Source: Candidatus Omnitrophota bacterium (lineage in GTDB: Bacteria > Omnitrophota > Gorgyraeia > Aquiviventales > Aquiviventaceae). Taken from it: a stretch of 9,357 bases of DNA. The stretch spans positions 1 to 9,357 of the forward strand of contig JAGVGS010000202.1 in the NCBI GenBank assembly GCA_020057015.1, in the 5' to 3' direction. Below the pieces are notes generated by a model. The model was not told the origin of the DNA, searched no databases, and saw only the letters and a program-made list of their open reading frames with translations. A program made the position numbers and the translations under genes. Numbering within the stretch: position 1 is the first letter of the stretch; each line of letters starts with the position of its first letter. Positions 1 through 6,606 of the stretch are shown in pieces.

Positions 1-2
1 TC

Positions 3-320
3 AGTTTCTGGCTGGGCCTCATCAGCGTAAGCTTGATCGGCCTGCTCCTCCTGGTCGGCATCGTGGCGGTGGATCTGCGGCGCGCGCTGCGCGGCCTGCA
101 GGCCCTCGTGCCGTTATGGACCGCCATCGGGCGCGACACGCAGCGCGTGCTGCGCAAGACCGGCGAGCTGGTCGACAAGGCAGACCACGGGGCCGCGCAC
201 GTGGTCCAGGTGGTGGATGAAGCGTGCGAGACGGCGCACGTCGCGCTCGCCGCGGTGAAGCGTACGACCCGTCACTTCGGGATCAATGGCGCGAGGAAGG
301 CTCCTCGCGGGCGTTTCTAG
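3..320 (+). CDS. DUF948-like membrane-anchored protein (5' end outside window)
   Basis: The frame is open from the left edge, so the true start lies upstream; 105 codons are visible before TAG at 318-320. Visible residues 2-23 form one hydrophobic membrane helix (rich in Leu, Ile, Val, Gly). It is followed at once by basic DLRR and then a long amphipathic helical stretch with few helix breakers (GELVDKADHGAAHVVQ), ending in a short basic tail. One N-terminal membrane segment plus a helical cytoplasmic tail is the layout of DUF948/YoxC-type proteins, whose genes commonly sit next to a YtxH-type gene, as here. Function is unknown; cell-envelope or stress association is only family-level inference. 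The family call rests on architecture and neighbour, not on a diagnostic motif. Confidence 0.6.
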   Translation, partial: SFWLGLISVSLIGLLLLVGIVAVDLRRALRGLQALVPLWTAIGRDTQRVLRKTGELVDKADHGAAHVVQVVDEACETAHVALAAVKRTTRHFGINGARKAPRGRF

Positions 321-354
321 TCTCGTGGAGCAGGGCAACAGGAGGGGCGTTGGG

Positions 355-639
355 ATGAGAGAGCAGCGTCGAGTACGGGGTATCGGGCGCACGGTGGCAG
401 CGTTCGGGATCGGGGCTTTGCTGGGCAGCGTGGCGGCTTTATTGTACGCCCCGACTTCCGGGGTGGAAGCCCGCAAGCGCTTGGGCAACCAGATGCGCCT
501 CGTGCGCCGCAGAGCCGTGCAGCTGCGCCAGGATGCCAACCTGCAGTTCAAGCAGGCGCGCAAGTGGATGCTGGCGCGCATTCCGGCGAACCGCAACGGG
601 CACGAGCGGCGCACGACTCGCCGCCCGGCGCACGCGTAA
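355..639 (+). CDS. YtxH-type small membrane protein
   Basis: The protein has 94 residues. I chose ATG 355 over an upstream in-frame ATG at 286 because GGAGGGG at 341-347 stands 7 nt before it, and because the longer version would overlap the preceding gene and add a non-family N-terminus. Residues 10-31 form a Gly/Ala-rich membrane helix. LLYAPTSGVEARKRL (29-43) follows, the typical YtxH signature of a helix end, an AP-x-SG motif and a charged start of the cytoplasmic helix. The remainder is a basic amphipathic helix with an Arg-rich tail. In Bacillus YtxH is a general-stress protein of unknown mechanism. The gene is probably cotranscribed with the DUF948-like gene 34 nt upstream, and a strong terminator lies just downstream. 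Confidence 0.75.
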   Translation: MREQRRVRGIGRTVAAFGIGALLGSVAALLYAPTSGVEARKRLGNQMRLVRRRAVQLRQDANLQFKQARKWMLARIPANRNGHERRTTRRPAHA

Positions 640-671
640 GACCGCTTGTTTGTCTTGGCGGGCAGAAACTT

Positions 672-706
672 CGGCAGTCCTCACGGACTGCCGATTTCTG
701 TTTCTT
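672..706 (+). terminator. Rho-independent terminator after the ytxH-like gene
   Basis: A perfect 9-bp stem, CGGCAGTCC (672-680) with GGACTGCCG (685-693), closes a 4-nt TCAC loop and is followed by the T-rich tract ATTTCTGTTTCTT (694-706). It begins 33 nt after the stop codon of the YtxH-like gene and separates that unit from the next promoter. Confidence 0.85.
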
Positions 707-716
707 ATGATACAAT
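688..716 (+). promoter_or_regulatory. Predicted sigma70-type extended -10 promoter for the hpf-like unit
   Basis: TACAAT at 711-716 is preceded by TG at 708-709 (TGaTACAAT), an extended -10 arrangement. A poor -35 match CTGCCG (688-693) is 17 bp upstream and lies inside the terminator stem. Predicted transcription start is about 723, giving a ~28-nt leader with GAGGAG (742-747) before ATG 751. The promoter begins where the terminator ends. No experiment supports it. Confidence 0.55.
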
Positions 717-750
717 GGCGCGTCTTGTATCCGTTCACGTTGAGGAGACC

Positions 751-1116
751 ATGAAGCGCACCATCGAAATCAAGCATGTGGCACCTCGGGAGCAGGTCCG
801 CCAGCTGCTCGAAGAGCTCTGCGATCGGCTGGAGGAAAAGCTGCAGCATTTCCGGCAGGATGCCGTGAGCCTGCATGTCCAGTTCGAAGAAAGCGGCAAC
901 CGGAAGCTGTGCCGCACATCGGTGAGCTGCCACATCCCCGGCCATATGGTCGCCGCGCACGAGGAAAGCCGCACCCCGGGCCCTTCGATCCGCAAGGCGT
1001 TCAAGGAACTGGAGCGCCAGTTGAGCCGCCATAAGGCGCACATGCTGGGCAAGCAGCGTGCCCGGCGCAGCCCCCGGCGCCTGCCGACCGCGGTGTCGCC
1101 CGAAGAGCCGGACTGA
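751..1116 (+). CDS. hpf: Ribosome hibernation-promoting factor / RaiA-like protein (short form)
   Basis: The protein has 121 residues. ATG 751 is preceded by GAGGAG 3 nt away and by a promoter. Sequence order fits the HPF/RaiA fold: a beta strand (TIEIKHVA), a long helix with LLEELCDRLEEKLQHF (19-34), strands VSLHVQFEE and CRTSVSCHIPGH, then a helix SIRKAFKELERQLSRHKAHM (79-98) with the family-typical AF.ELERQL..HK pattern, and a basic tail. HPF binds the decoding region of the 30S subunit in slow growth and blocks mRNA/tRNA sites or promotes 100S dimers. The long-form C-terminal dimerisation domain is absent, as in YfiA/short HPF. The strands are diverged from E. coli HPF, so the exact subfamily is uncertain. 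Its stop overlaps the start of the next gene (TGATG). Confidence 0.7.
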   Translation: MKRTIEIKHVAPREQVRQLLEELCDRLEEKLQHFRQDAVSLHVQFEESGNRKLCRTSVSCHIPGHMVAAHEESRTPGPSIRKAFKELERQLSRHKAHMLGKQRARRSPRRLPTAVSPEEPD

Positions 1117-1691
1117 TGCGACGACGCGGCGCGGCGATTCTGCTCCTGACGCTGCTGGGGCTCTGTCGGGCCCTCCATGCCGAGGAGCCTGGAGGCGCTG
1201 CCTCGCCGCTTTCCGCGAAGGCCGAAGCGGCCCTGCAATTGACGCGATCGGATGATGCCTACCAGCAGCAACTGGGTTTTCTGCGCCTGGAGGCGCTGCG
1301 CGAGCCGGCCAGCGTGCCCTATCTGCAGGCGGCCGCCGCAGACCGGCATCCCGATATCCGGGCGTACGGCTTGCGCGCCCTCGCCTCGGTGCAAGCCGGC
1401 GAGGCCCTGCCCACACTGATCGACCGCGCTCAGCATGACCTGCATCCCCGCGTGCGCCGGGCAGCCATCCTGGGCCTCGAGACCCTGGCCGGCCTTCGCC
1501 CCGAAGTCCTGCCGGTGCTCATCACAGCTCTGGAAGATCGCGCCAGCGAAGTGCGCATGGCCGCGGTGGATGCCGTCAGCCGCATCGACCATCCCGAAGC
1601 CCGTGCCGCACTCCTGCTCCGGCAGCGCCGCGAGCGCCGCCGTGATGTCCGCCGCGTGCTGGCGCTGGCCATGCAGCGGCTCGGCACATAA
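1116..1691 (+). CDS. Secreted HEAT-repeat protein
   Basis: The protein has 191 residues and its ATG overlaps the upstream stop by 1 nt, suggesting translational coupling. The N-terminus MRRRGAAILLLTLLGLCRALHA is a classical signal peptide: basic start, Leu-rich core, and A-x-A at 20-22 for signal peptidase I cleavage. Cys17 does not sit in a proper lipobox. Residues about 48-190 are two-helix HEAT/PBS-lyase-like repeats, for example HPDIRAYGLRALASV (78-92), HPRVRRAAILGLETL (110-124) and ASEVRMAAVDAVSRI (143-157). This is the usual pattern of a conserved position before V/I-R followed by an Ala-rich helix. Such solenoids are protein-binding scaffolds. I see no catalytic motif and cannot name a partner; a periplasmic location is inferred from the signal peptide. 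Confidence 0.72.
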   Translation: MRRRGAAILLLTLLGLCRALHAEEPGGAASPLSAKAEAALQLTRSDDAYQQQLGFLRLEALREPASVPYLQAAAADRHPDIRAYGLRALASVQAGEALPTLIDRAQHDLHPRVRRAAILGLETLAGLRPEVLPVLITALEDRASEVRMAAVDAVSRIDHPEARAALLLRQRRERRRDVRRVLALAMQRLGT

Positions 1692-1697
1692 CCACGC

Positions 1698-2702
1698 ATG
1701 ACCGATCCGTTGCTCACACGGATCGCGCAGACCCTCCGCACGCACCGCTTGCTTCCTAAAGGCAGCCGCGTGTTGGTGGCCGTATCCGGCGGGGCCGACT
1801 CCGTGGCCCTGCTGGAAGCGCTCGTGGCGCTGAACGCCTCAGGGCTGCGGCACCTGCAGATCGCCCACCTCGACCACCAGTTGCGCCCCAGTTCTCCAGA
1901 AGACGCCGAATTCGTCCGCGCACTCGCCGCACGGCACCAGCTGCCGTTTCATCTCGAGCGCGCCGATGTGCGCGCGGCCTGTGCTGCGCATCATTGGTCG
2001 CTGGAAGATGGCGCGCGCCGCGTGCGGCACGAACGGCTGCAGGCCCTGGCCGAGCGGTATCACGCCCCGGTGATCGCCCTCGCGCACACCGCCGATGACC
2101 AGGCAGAAACCGTGCTGCTGCGCCTGCTGCGGGGCACTGGCCTCAGGGGCCTGGGGGCTATGGAGTACTCCCGCCCGGCCGGAGAGGCCCTGCTCATTCG
2201 CCCGCTGCTGGACATCACGCGCCGCGAGGTGGTGAGTTTTCTCGAGCGCCGTAACGCGGCCTTTCGAGAAGATCCCTCGAACAGTGATTGGCGCTTCACG
2301 CGCAACCGTATTCGCCACCAATTGCTGCCACTGCTCGAGGAGCACTACAATCCCAATATCCGTCAAGGTCTGCTGCAGTTGGCGATCCAGAGCCGCGGCG
2401 ATTACGCCTACCTCGCGCACATGGCTCAGCGGCATTGGAAGCGGACCGTGAAGCTCTCGGCCGGCCGGGAAGCGGTGGTGGCGCTGAAGCCCTTCCGTCG
2501 GCACCCCGCGGCGCTGCAGCGGCAACTGCTGCGGCAAGTCATCGAGCGGTTGCGCGGCGAGCCGGCCTTGGTCGAGTTTCGCCACTGGCTGCTGGCCGAG
2601 CGGCTCATCGCCGAAGCCCCTCCCGGGGCGGTGCTCGATTTGCCTGGAGGCATTCAGCTGACGAAGCAGGCGGATCGGCTGTTGTGCCGGCGCCTCGAGT
2701 AA
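1698..2702 (+). CDS. tilS: tRNA(Ile)-lysidine synthase TilS
   Basis: TilS ligates lysine to C34 of the CAU-anticodon tRNA-Ile using ATP, changing both its codon specificity (AUG to AUA) and its charging identity. The 334-residue protein carries the N-type PP-loop SGGADS (30-35) for ATP, HTADDQAET (130-138), the family block EDPSNSDWRFTRNRIRH (191-207) and a helical central domain. E. coli TilS has about 430 residues. Here the protein ends soon after GAVLDLPGG, so the C-terminal TilS_C domain is missing or minimal, as in other short TilS proteins. The start lies 6 nt after the preceding stop, with no clear Shine-Dalgarno, so translation may depend on coupling. tilS directly before ftsH is a widely conserved order. 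Confidence 0.95.
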   Translation: MTDPLLTRIAQTLRTHRLLPKGSRVLVAVSGGADSVALLEALVALNASGLRHLQIAHLDHQLRPSSPEDAEFVRALAARHQLPFHLERADVRAACAAHHWSLEDGARRVRHERLQALAERYHAPVIALAHTADDQAETVLLRLLRGTGLRGLGAMEYSRPAGEALLIRPLLDITRREVVSFLERRNAAFREDPSNSDWRFTRNRIRHQLLPLLEEHYNPNIRQGLLQLAIQSRGDYAYLAHMAQRHWKRTVKLSAGREAVVALKPFRRHPAALQRQLLRQVIERLRGEPALVEFRHWLLAERLIAEAPPGAVLDLPGGIQLTKQADRLLCRRLE

Positions 2703-2705
2703 GGC

Positions 2706-2735
2706 TTGCCTTTCTCCGACGCCCAGGAGTATACT
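2706..2735 (+). promoter_or_regulatory. Predicted sigma70-type promoter for ftsH
   Basis: TTGCCT (2706-2711), an 18-bp spacer and TATACT (2730-2735) match the -35/-10 consensus well. The predicted transcription start is about 2741-2743, directly at the ftsH ATG (2744). The only Shine-Dalgarno-like AGGAG (2725-2729) overlaps the -10 box, 14 nt from the ATG. It would therefore be present only on transcripts that read through from tilS. Confidence 0.6.
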
Positions 2736-2743
2736 AGCGCGTT

Positions 2744-4645
2744 ATGAGCCCCCTGCGTCCGATGCCGCCCCAACGTCCTCGCTGGCTGGTGTTCGTCATC
2801 ATCGGGATCATCACGCTCACCCTGATGCGCGCGCTGTCCTATTACGCCGGGCAGTGGCAGCGCCAGATCACGTACAGCGAGCTCTACCGCCTCCTGGAAG
2901 AAAACGCCACGACCGGCAACATCACGGAAGCCAAGCTCATCGATGACCGGGTGGACGGACGGCTGAAAGACGGCCGGGCCTTCTCGGTGTTCATCCCCGG
3001 CCGCGATGAAGAGGTGCTGCGCCTGCTGCGCGAAAACATCCCCAATTTTGATGTGCAGCCCCCCCAGGCCGGGCTGTTCGGGATTGTCATGGCCCTCTCG
3101 CCCTGGATCATCTTCCTGGTCATCATGTGGCTGCTCATGCGCTCCTCCCAAGGCGGCGGGCGGCTGCTCTCTTTCGGCAAGAGCCGTGCGAGGCTCATTT
3201 CCCCCGAGACCCACACCCGCGTCACCTTCGATGATGTCGCCGGCATTGAGGAAGCCAAGGAGGAGCTGCGCGAGATCATCGAGTTCCTCAAGGACCCCAA
3301 GAAGTTTCAGCGCCTCGGCGGCAAGATCCCCAAGGGCGTGCTGCTGATCGGGCTGCCCGGCACCGGCAAAACCTTGCTGGCCAAGGCCGTGGCCGGCGAA
3401 GCGGCCGTGCCGTTTTACTCCATCAGCGGGTCGGATTTTGTGGAAATGTTCGTGGGCGTGGGGGCCAGCCGCGTGCGCGACCTCTTTGAGCAGGCGCGGC
3501 GCAACGCCAAGCAAGGGGCGAAGGGGGCGATCATCTTCATCGATGAAATCGATGCCGTGGGCCGCCAGCGCTTTGCCGGCATCGGCGGCGGGCACGATGA
3601 GCGCGAGCAGACGCTCAACGCCTTGCTGGTGGAAATGGATGGCTTTGAAACACAAGAGGGCATCATCTTGATGGCCGCGACCAATCGCCCCGATGTGCTC
3701 GACCCGGCGCTGCTGCGCCCGGGCCGATTCGATCGCCAGGTGGTCATCAGCTTGCCGGACATTGTCGGGCGTGAGGCGATCCTCAAAGTGCATACCCGCA
3801 AGATCAAGCTCAGCCCCACGGTGGATCTGAAATCCATCGCGCGCCAGACCCCAGGCTTCTCGGGCGCCGACCTGGCGAACCTGGCCAACGAAGCGGCCCT
3901 GCTCGCCGCCCGCCTGAATAAGGAGGTCATCAGCACCGCGGAAATGGAGAAGGCCCTGGAGCGCGTGATTGCCGGCCCGGAACGCAAGACGCGCGTCCTC
4001 AACGAGAGGGAAAAGCGCATCACCGCCTACCATGAATCCGGCCACGCGCTCGTCGCCCTCCTCACGCCGGAGACCGATCCGCTGCACAAGGTGTCCATCA
4101 TCCCGCGCGGCGCGCACGCGCTGGGCTACACGATGCAACTGCCTATCGAAGATCGCTACACCATGAGCCGGCGCGAGCTGACCGCGCGCATGACCGTGAT
4201 GATGGGCGGCCGGGTCGCGGAAGAGCTCGTGTTCAAGGAGATCACCACCGGGGCGCAAAATGACCTCGAGACCGCCACCGACATGGCGCGCCGCATGGTC
4301 TGCGAGTTCGGCATGAGCGATCGCCTGGGCAGCCTCACCTACGGCAAGCGCGAGCGGCAAATGTTCCTCGGGCGCGATCTGTTTGAAGAGCGCAATTACA
4401 GCGAGCAGACCGCCGTCTTGATTGATGAAGAGGTGCGCCGCCTCATCGACTTCTGCTACGCCCGCGCCAAGGAGTCGCTGCTGGCGCATCGCGACAAGCT
4501 CGAGCTCTTGGCAACCACACTCATGGAAAAAGAAGTGCTGGACGGGGAAGAGGTCAAGAAACTGCTGGCCCCGCTGCCTGTCCACCCCGACGCCGCCGGC
4601 GCGTACCACGCCACCACCAACGGTTCCTCCACCCCCGCAGCCTGA
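2744..4645 (+). CDS. ftsH: ATP-dependent zinc metalloprotease FtsH
   Basis: FtsH is the membrane-anchored hexameric AAA+ protease that extracts and degrades misfolded membrane proteins and regulators. The 633-residue protein is full length. Membrane helix 1 is about 14-31, the periplasmic FtsH_ext region about 40-108, and helix 2 about 113-133. The AAA domain has Walker A GLPGTGKT (203-210), the pore loop MFVGVG (235-240), Walker B IIFIDEID (263-270) and the second region of homology with TNRPDVLDPALLRPGRFDR (313-331). The zinc site is HESGH (430-434), with the third ligand Asp507 in NDLETAT. Walker A carries Leu where GPPGTGKT is usual. A Ser/Thr/Pro-rich tail ends the protein. Its own promoter overlaps the start region; folP follows 19 nt downstream. 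Confidence 0.98.
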   Translation: MSPLRPMPPQRPRWLVFVIIGIITLTLMRALSYYAGQWQRQITYSELYRLLEENATTGNITEAKLIDDRVDGRLKDGRAFSVFIPGRDEEVLRLLRENIPNFDVQPPQAGLFGIVMALSPWIIFLVIMWLLMRSSQGGGRLLSFGKSRARLISPETHTRVTFDDVAGIEEAKEELREIIEFLKDPKKFQRLGGKIPKGVLLIGLPGTGKTLLAKAVAGEAAVPFYSISGSDFVEMFVGVGASRVRDLFEQARRNAKQGAKGAIIFIDEIDAVGRQRFAGIGGGHDEREQTLNALLVEMDGFETQEGIILMAATNRPDVLDPALLRPGRFDRQVVISLPDIVGREAILKVHTRKIKLSPTVDLKSIARQTPGFSGADLANLANEAALLAARLNKEVISTAEMEKALERVIAGPERKTRVLNEREKRITAYHESGHALVALLTPETDPLHKVSIIPRGAHALGYTMQLPIEDRYTMSRRELTARMTVMMGGRVAEELVFKEITTGAQNDLETATDMARRMVCEFGMSDRLGSLTYGKRERQMFLGRDLFEERNYSEQTAVLIDEEVRRLIDFCYARAKESLLAHRDKLELLATTLMEKEVLDGEEVKKLLAPLPVHPDAAGAYHATTNGSSTPAA

Positions 4646-4664
4646 GGGGGTGCGGACTCGCCGC

Positions 4665-5522
4665 ATGCCCACGCTTCAGCAGTGCGCTGCACCTCGCCTT
4701 AACCTGCGCCATGCCCAAGGTCGGTTGTTGGTCATGGGCATTCTGAATGTCACCCCAGACTCCTTTAGCGATGGCGGTTTGTTTTTTTCCCCCGCACAGG
4801 CCATCAGTCAGGGCCAACGACTCGCCGCCGCAGGCGCAGACCTCCTGGACATCGGAGGCGAGTCCACCCGTCCAGGCGCCAAGCCGGTCAGCTCGGAGGA
4901 GGAGTGCGAACGGGTCGTGCCGGTGATCGAAGCGCTGGCGCGCGCGCTGCCCCTGCCGCTCTCCATCGATACGTCCAAGGCCGCGGTGGCCGAAGCAGCC
5001 CTGCAAGCCGGGGCTTGCATGGTCAATGATGTCACGGCGCTGCGCGGCGATGCGCGGATGGCCGCAGTGGTGGCCGCCGCCCAAGCGGATGTGGTGCTGA
5101 TGCACATGCGCGGCACCCCGCGTACGATGCAGCAGCGCCCGCGCTATCGCGATGTCGTGTCCGAGGTGGCCCGCTTCCTGCGCCAGGCTGCCCGCCAAGC
5201 CGTGCAGGCGGGCATCGCACGCGAGCGGATCTGGCTGGACCCTGGACTGGGTTTTGGCAAGACCCTCGCGCACAATTTACAATTGATGGCTGAGCTGAAG
5301 CGTTTGACGAGCCTGGGGTTTCCTCTCGTGCTGGGGGCTTCGCGCAAATCCTTCCTAGGGCAAGTAATGAACGCACCCGACCCCGGCGGCCGATTGGCCG
5401 GCAGCTTGGCGTGCGCAGCGACCGCCTTCGCCCAGGGCGTGCGCATGGTGCGCGTGCATGACGTGGCAGAGACCGTGCAGCTGGTGCGGGTGCTTTCCGC
5501 CATTGAGCAGCAGCGCCCATGA
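4665..5522 (+). CDS. folP: Dihydropteroate synthase FolP
   Basis: FolP condenses 6-hydroxymethyl-7,8-dihydropterin pyrophosphate with p-aminobenzoate to form dihydropteroate, a cytosolic folate step and the sulfonamide target. The 285-residue TIM-barrel protein shows the DHPS blocks GILNVTPDSFSDGG (25-38), DIGGESTRPGA (62-72), SIDTSKA (100-106), NDVTALRGD (121-129), MHMRGTP (146-152), LDPGLGFGK (191-199) and GASRKSFLG (224-232). All loop motifs needed for substrate binding are intact. The frame is open far upstream inside ftsH. ATG 4665 gives the family-typical length; GAGGGGG at 4644-4650 is rather far upstream (about 14 nt), so the exact start is uncertain. An in-frame GTG at 4650 is an unlikely alternative. 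The stop overlaps the pdxJ start by 4 nt (ATGA). Confidence 0.95.
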   Translation: MPTLQQCAAPRLNLRHAQGRLLVMGILNVTPDSFSDGGLFFSPAQAISQGQRLAAAGADLLDIGGESTRPGAKPVSSEEECERVVPVIEALARALPLPLSIDTSKAAVAEAALQAGACMVNDVTALRGDARMAAVVAAAQADVVLMHMRGTPRTMQQRPRYRDVVSEVARFLRQAARQAVQAGIARERIWLDPGLGFGKTLAHNLQLMAELKRLTSLGFPLVLGASRKSFLGQVMNAPDPGGRLAGSLACAATAFAQGVRMVRVHDVAETVQLVRVLSAIEQQRP

Positions 5523-6229
5523 TCCGCCTAGGGGTGAACATCGATCATATCGCCACCGTGCGCCAGGCACGACGGGGCTCGATGCCGGATCCGGTGCAGG
5601 CCGCCCTGCGCTGCCAGCAGGCTGGGGCCCACAGTATCGTCTGCCACCTGCGCGAGGACCGGCGCCACATTCAGGATGAGGACGTGCGCCGCCTGCGCCA
5701 GGCGCTGCGCATCCCGCTCAATCTGGAGATGTCCATCGCCCCGAGCGTGGTCAACACCGCCCTGGCGGTGAGACCCTTCCAGGTCACCCTGGTGCCAGAG
5801 CGTCGGCAAGAGCTGACGACTGAAGGCGGGCTCGATGTGGCCGGCCTCCAGCAGCGTCTGACACCGCTCATTCGCCGCTTCCAGGCCCGCGGCATTACGG
5901 TCAGCCTCTTCATCGATCCCGCGGCCCGGCAAGTCAGGGCCTCGCAGGCGGTGGGGGCCACGATCGTCGAGCTGCACACCGGGGCGTTCGCCAACGCGGC
6001 ACGCCCAGCGCAGGCGAAACAACTGCTGGCGCTGCGCCAAGGCGGAATGCTGGCGCGACAGCTGGGCTTAGCGGTGGCCGCCGGGCATGGATTGGACTAC
6101 GGGAACATCGGCCCCGTGGCACGTCTGTCAGCCATCGAAGAAGTGAATATCGGCTTTGCCATCATCAGCCGCGCCCTCGACGTGGGCCTCAGCGCCGCCG
6201 TGCGCGAGATGAAACGGCTCTTGCGTTGA
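5519..6229 (+). CDS. pdxJ: Pyridoxine 5'-phosphate synthase PdxJ
   Basis: PdxJ condenses 1-deoxy-D-xylulose 5-phosphate with 3-amino-2-oxopropyl phosphate to make pyridoxine 5'-phosphate, the last ring-forming step of the DXP-dependent vitamin B6 pathway. The 236-residue protein has NIDHIATVRQAR (7-18), HLREDRRHI (43-51), NLEM with Glu70, LVPE (91-94), TEGGLDV (101-107), FIDP (131-134), ELHTG (151-155), AGHGLDYGNI (188-197) and EVNIGFAIISRAL (208-220). The His and Glu residues expected in the active site (His43, His50, Glu70, His190) are present. The usual NIGHAI is NIGFAI here (Phe213). The start overlaps the folP stop by 4 nt, and the end overlaps acpS by 1 nt, so tight coupling is likely. 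Confidence 0.97.
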   Translation: MIRLGVNIDHIATVRQARRGSMPDPVQAALRCQQAGAHSIVCHLREDRRHIQDEDVRRLRQALRIPLNLEMSIAPSVVNTALAVRPFQVTLVPERRQELTTEGGLDVAGLQQRLTPLIRRFQARGITVSLFIDPAARQVRASQAVGATIVELHTGAFANAARPAQAKQLLALRQGGMLARQLGLAVAAGHGLDYGNIGPVARLSAIEEVNIGFAIISRALDVGLSAAVREMKRLLR

Positions 6230-6606
6230 TGCGCCGAGCTGCAGCGATCGGCTGTGGGGTAGATGTCGTGGAGATTGCTCGGTTTCGCCAGGCCGTCAGC
6301 CGGGGCGGGGCGCGGTTTATGCGCCGCGTGTTTACCGCCGCTGAAGTGGCCTACGCGAACGCTCGGCCCCGCACCAAGCTGCTGCACCTGGCGGGACGTT
6401 TTGCGGCCAAGGAAGCGGTCATGAAGGCCGTCTCCCAGGTGGATCCGAAGCGTCGGCTGGCTATGCATCACATTGAAGTGCGCAACGACCGGCTCGGGCG
6501 GCCCAGCATCCGGCTGCATGACGGACGTAAGATGCGCCTCACCATCCACATCAGCCTCTCCCATGTACAGAGCGTAGCGGTGGCCAGTGCCGTCGTGCTG
6601 CGATGA
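6229..6606 (+). CDS. acpS: Holo-[acyl-carrier-protein] synthase AcpS
   Basis: AcpS transfers 4'-phosphopantetheine from CoA to apo-ACP, activating fatty-acid synthesis in the cytosol. The 125-residue length is normal. It has CGVDVVEIARF (9-19) with the Mg-binding Asp12, RFAAKEAVMKA (57-67) with Glu62, HIEVRNDRLGRPSI (81-94) and HISLSH (107-112), the complete set of AcpS motifs. ATG 6229 overlaps the last base of the pdxJ stop (TGATG) and is preferred over the in-frame TTG at 6226. pdxJ-acpS adjacency is also conserved in enterobacteria. The tail overlaps nnrD by 4 nt. Confidence 0.95.
   Translation: MRRAAAIGCGVDVVEIARFRQAVSRGGARFMRRVFTAAEVAYANARPRTKLLHLAGRFAAKEAVMKAVSQVDPKRRLAMHHIEVRNDRLGRPSIRLHDGRKMRLTIHISLSHVQSVAVASAVVLR

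Noticed and set aside
439..1416. Long - strand open frame opposite the ytxH, hpf and HEAT genes
   Set aside because: Arg/Ala-rich antisense shadow without motifs; it crosses a terminator and a promoter that belong to the + strand genes.
2654..4672. A 672-codon open frame on the - strand covering all of ftsH
   Set aside because: It is a mirror of a GC-rich coding gene. The protein has no domain features and is rich in His, Gly and Gln as expected from antisense reading, while the + strand encodes a complete FtsH.
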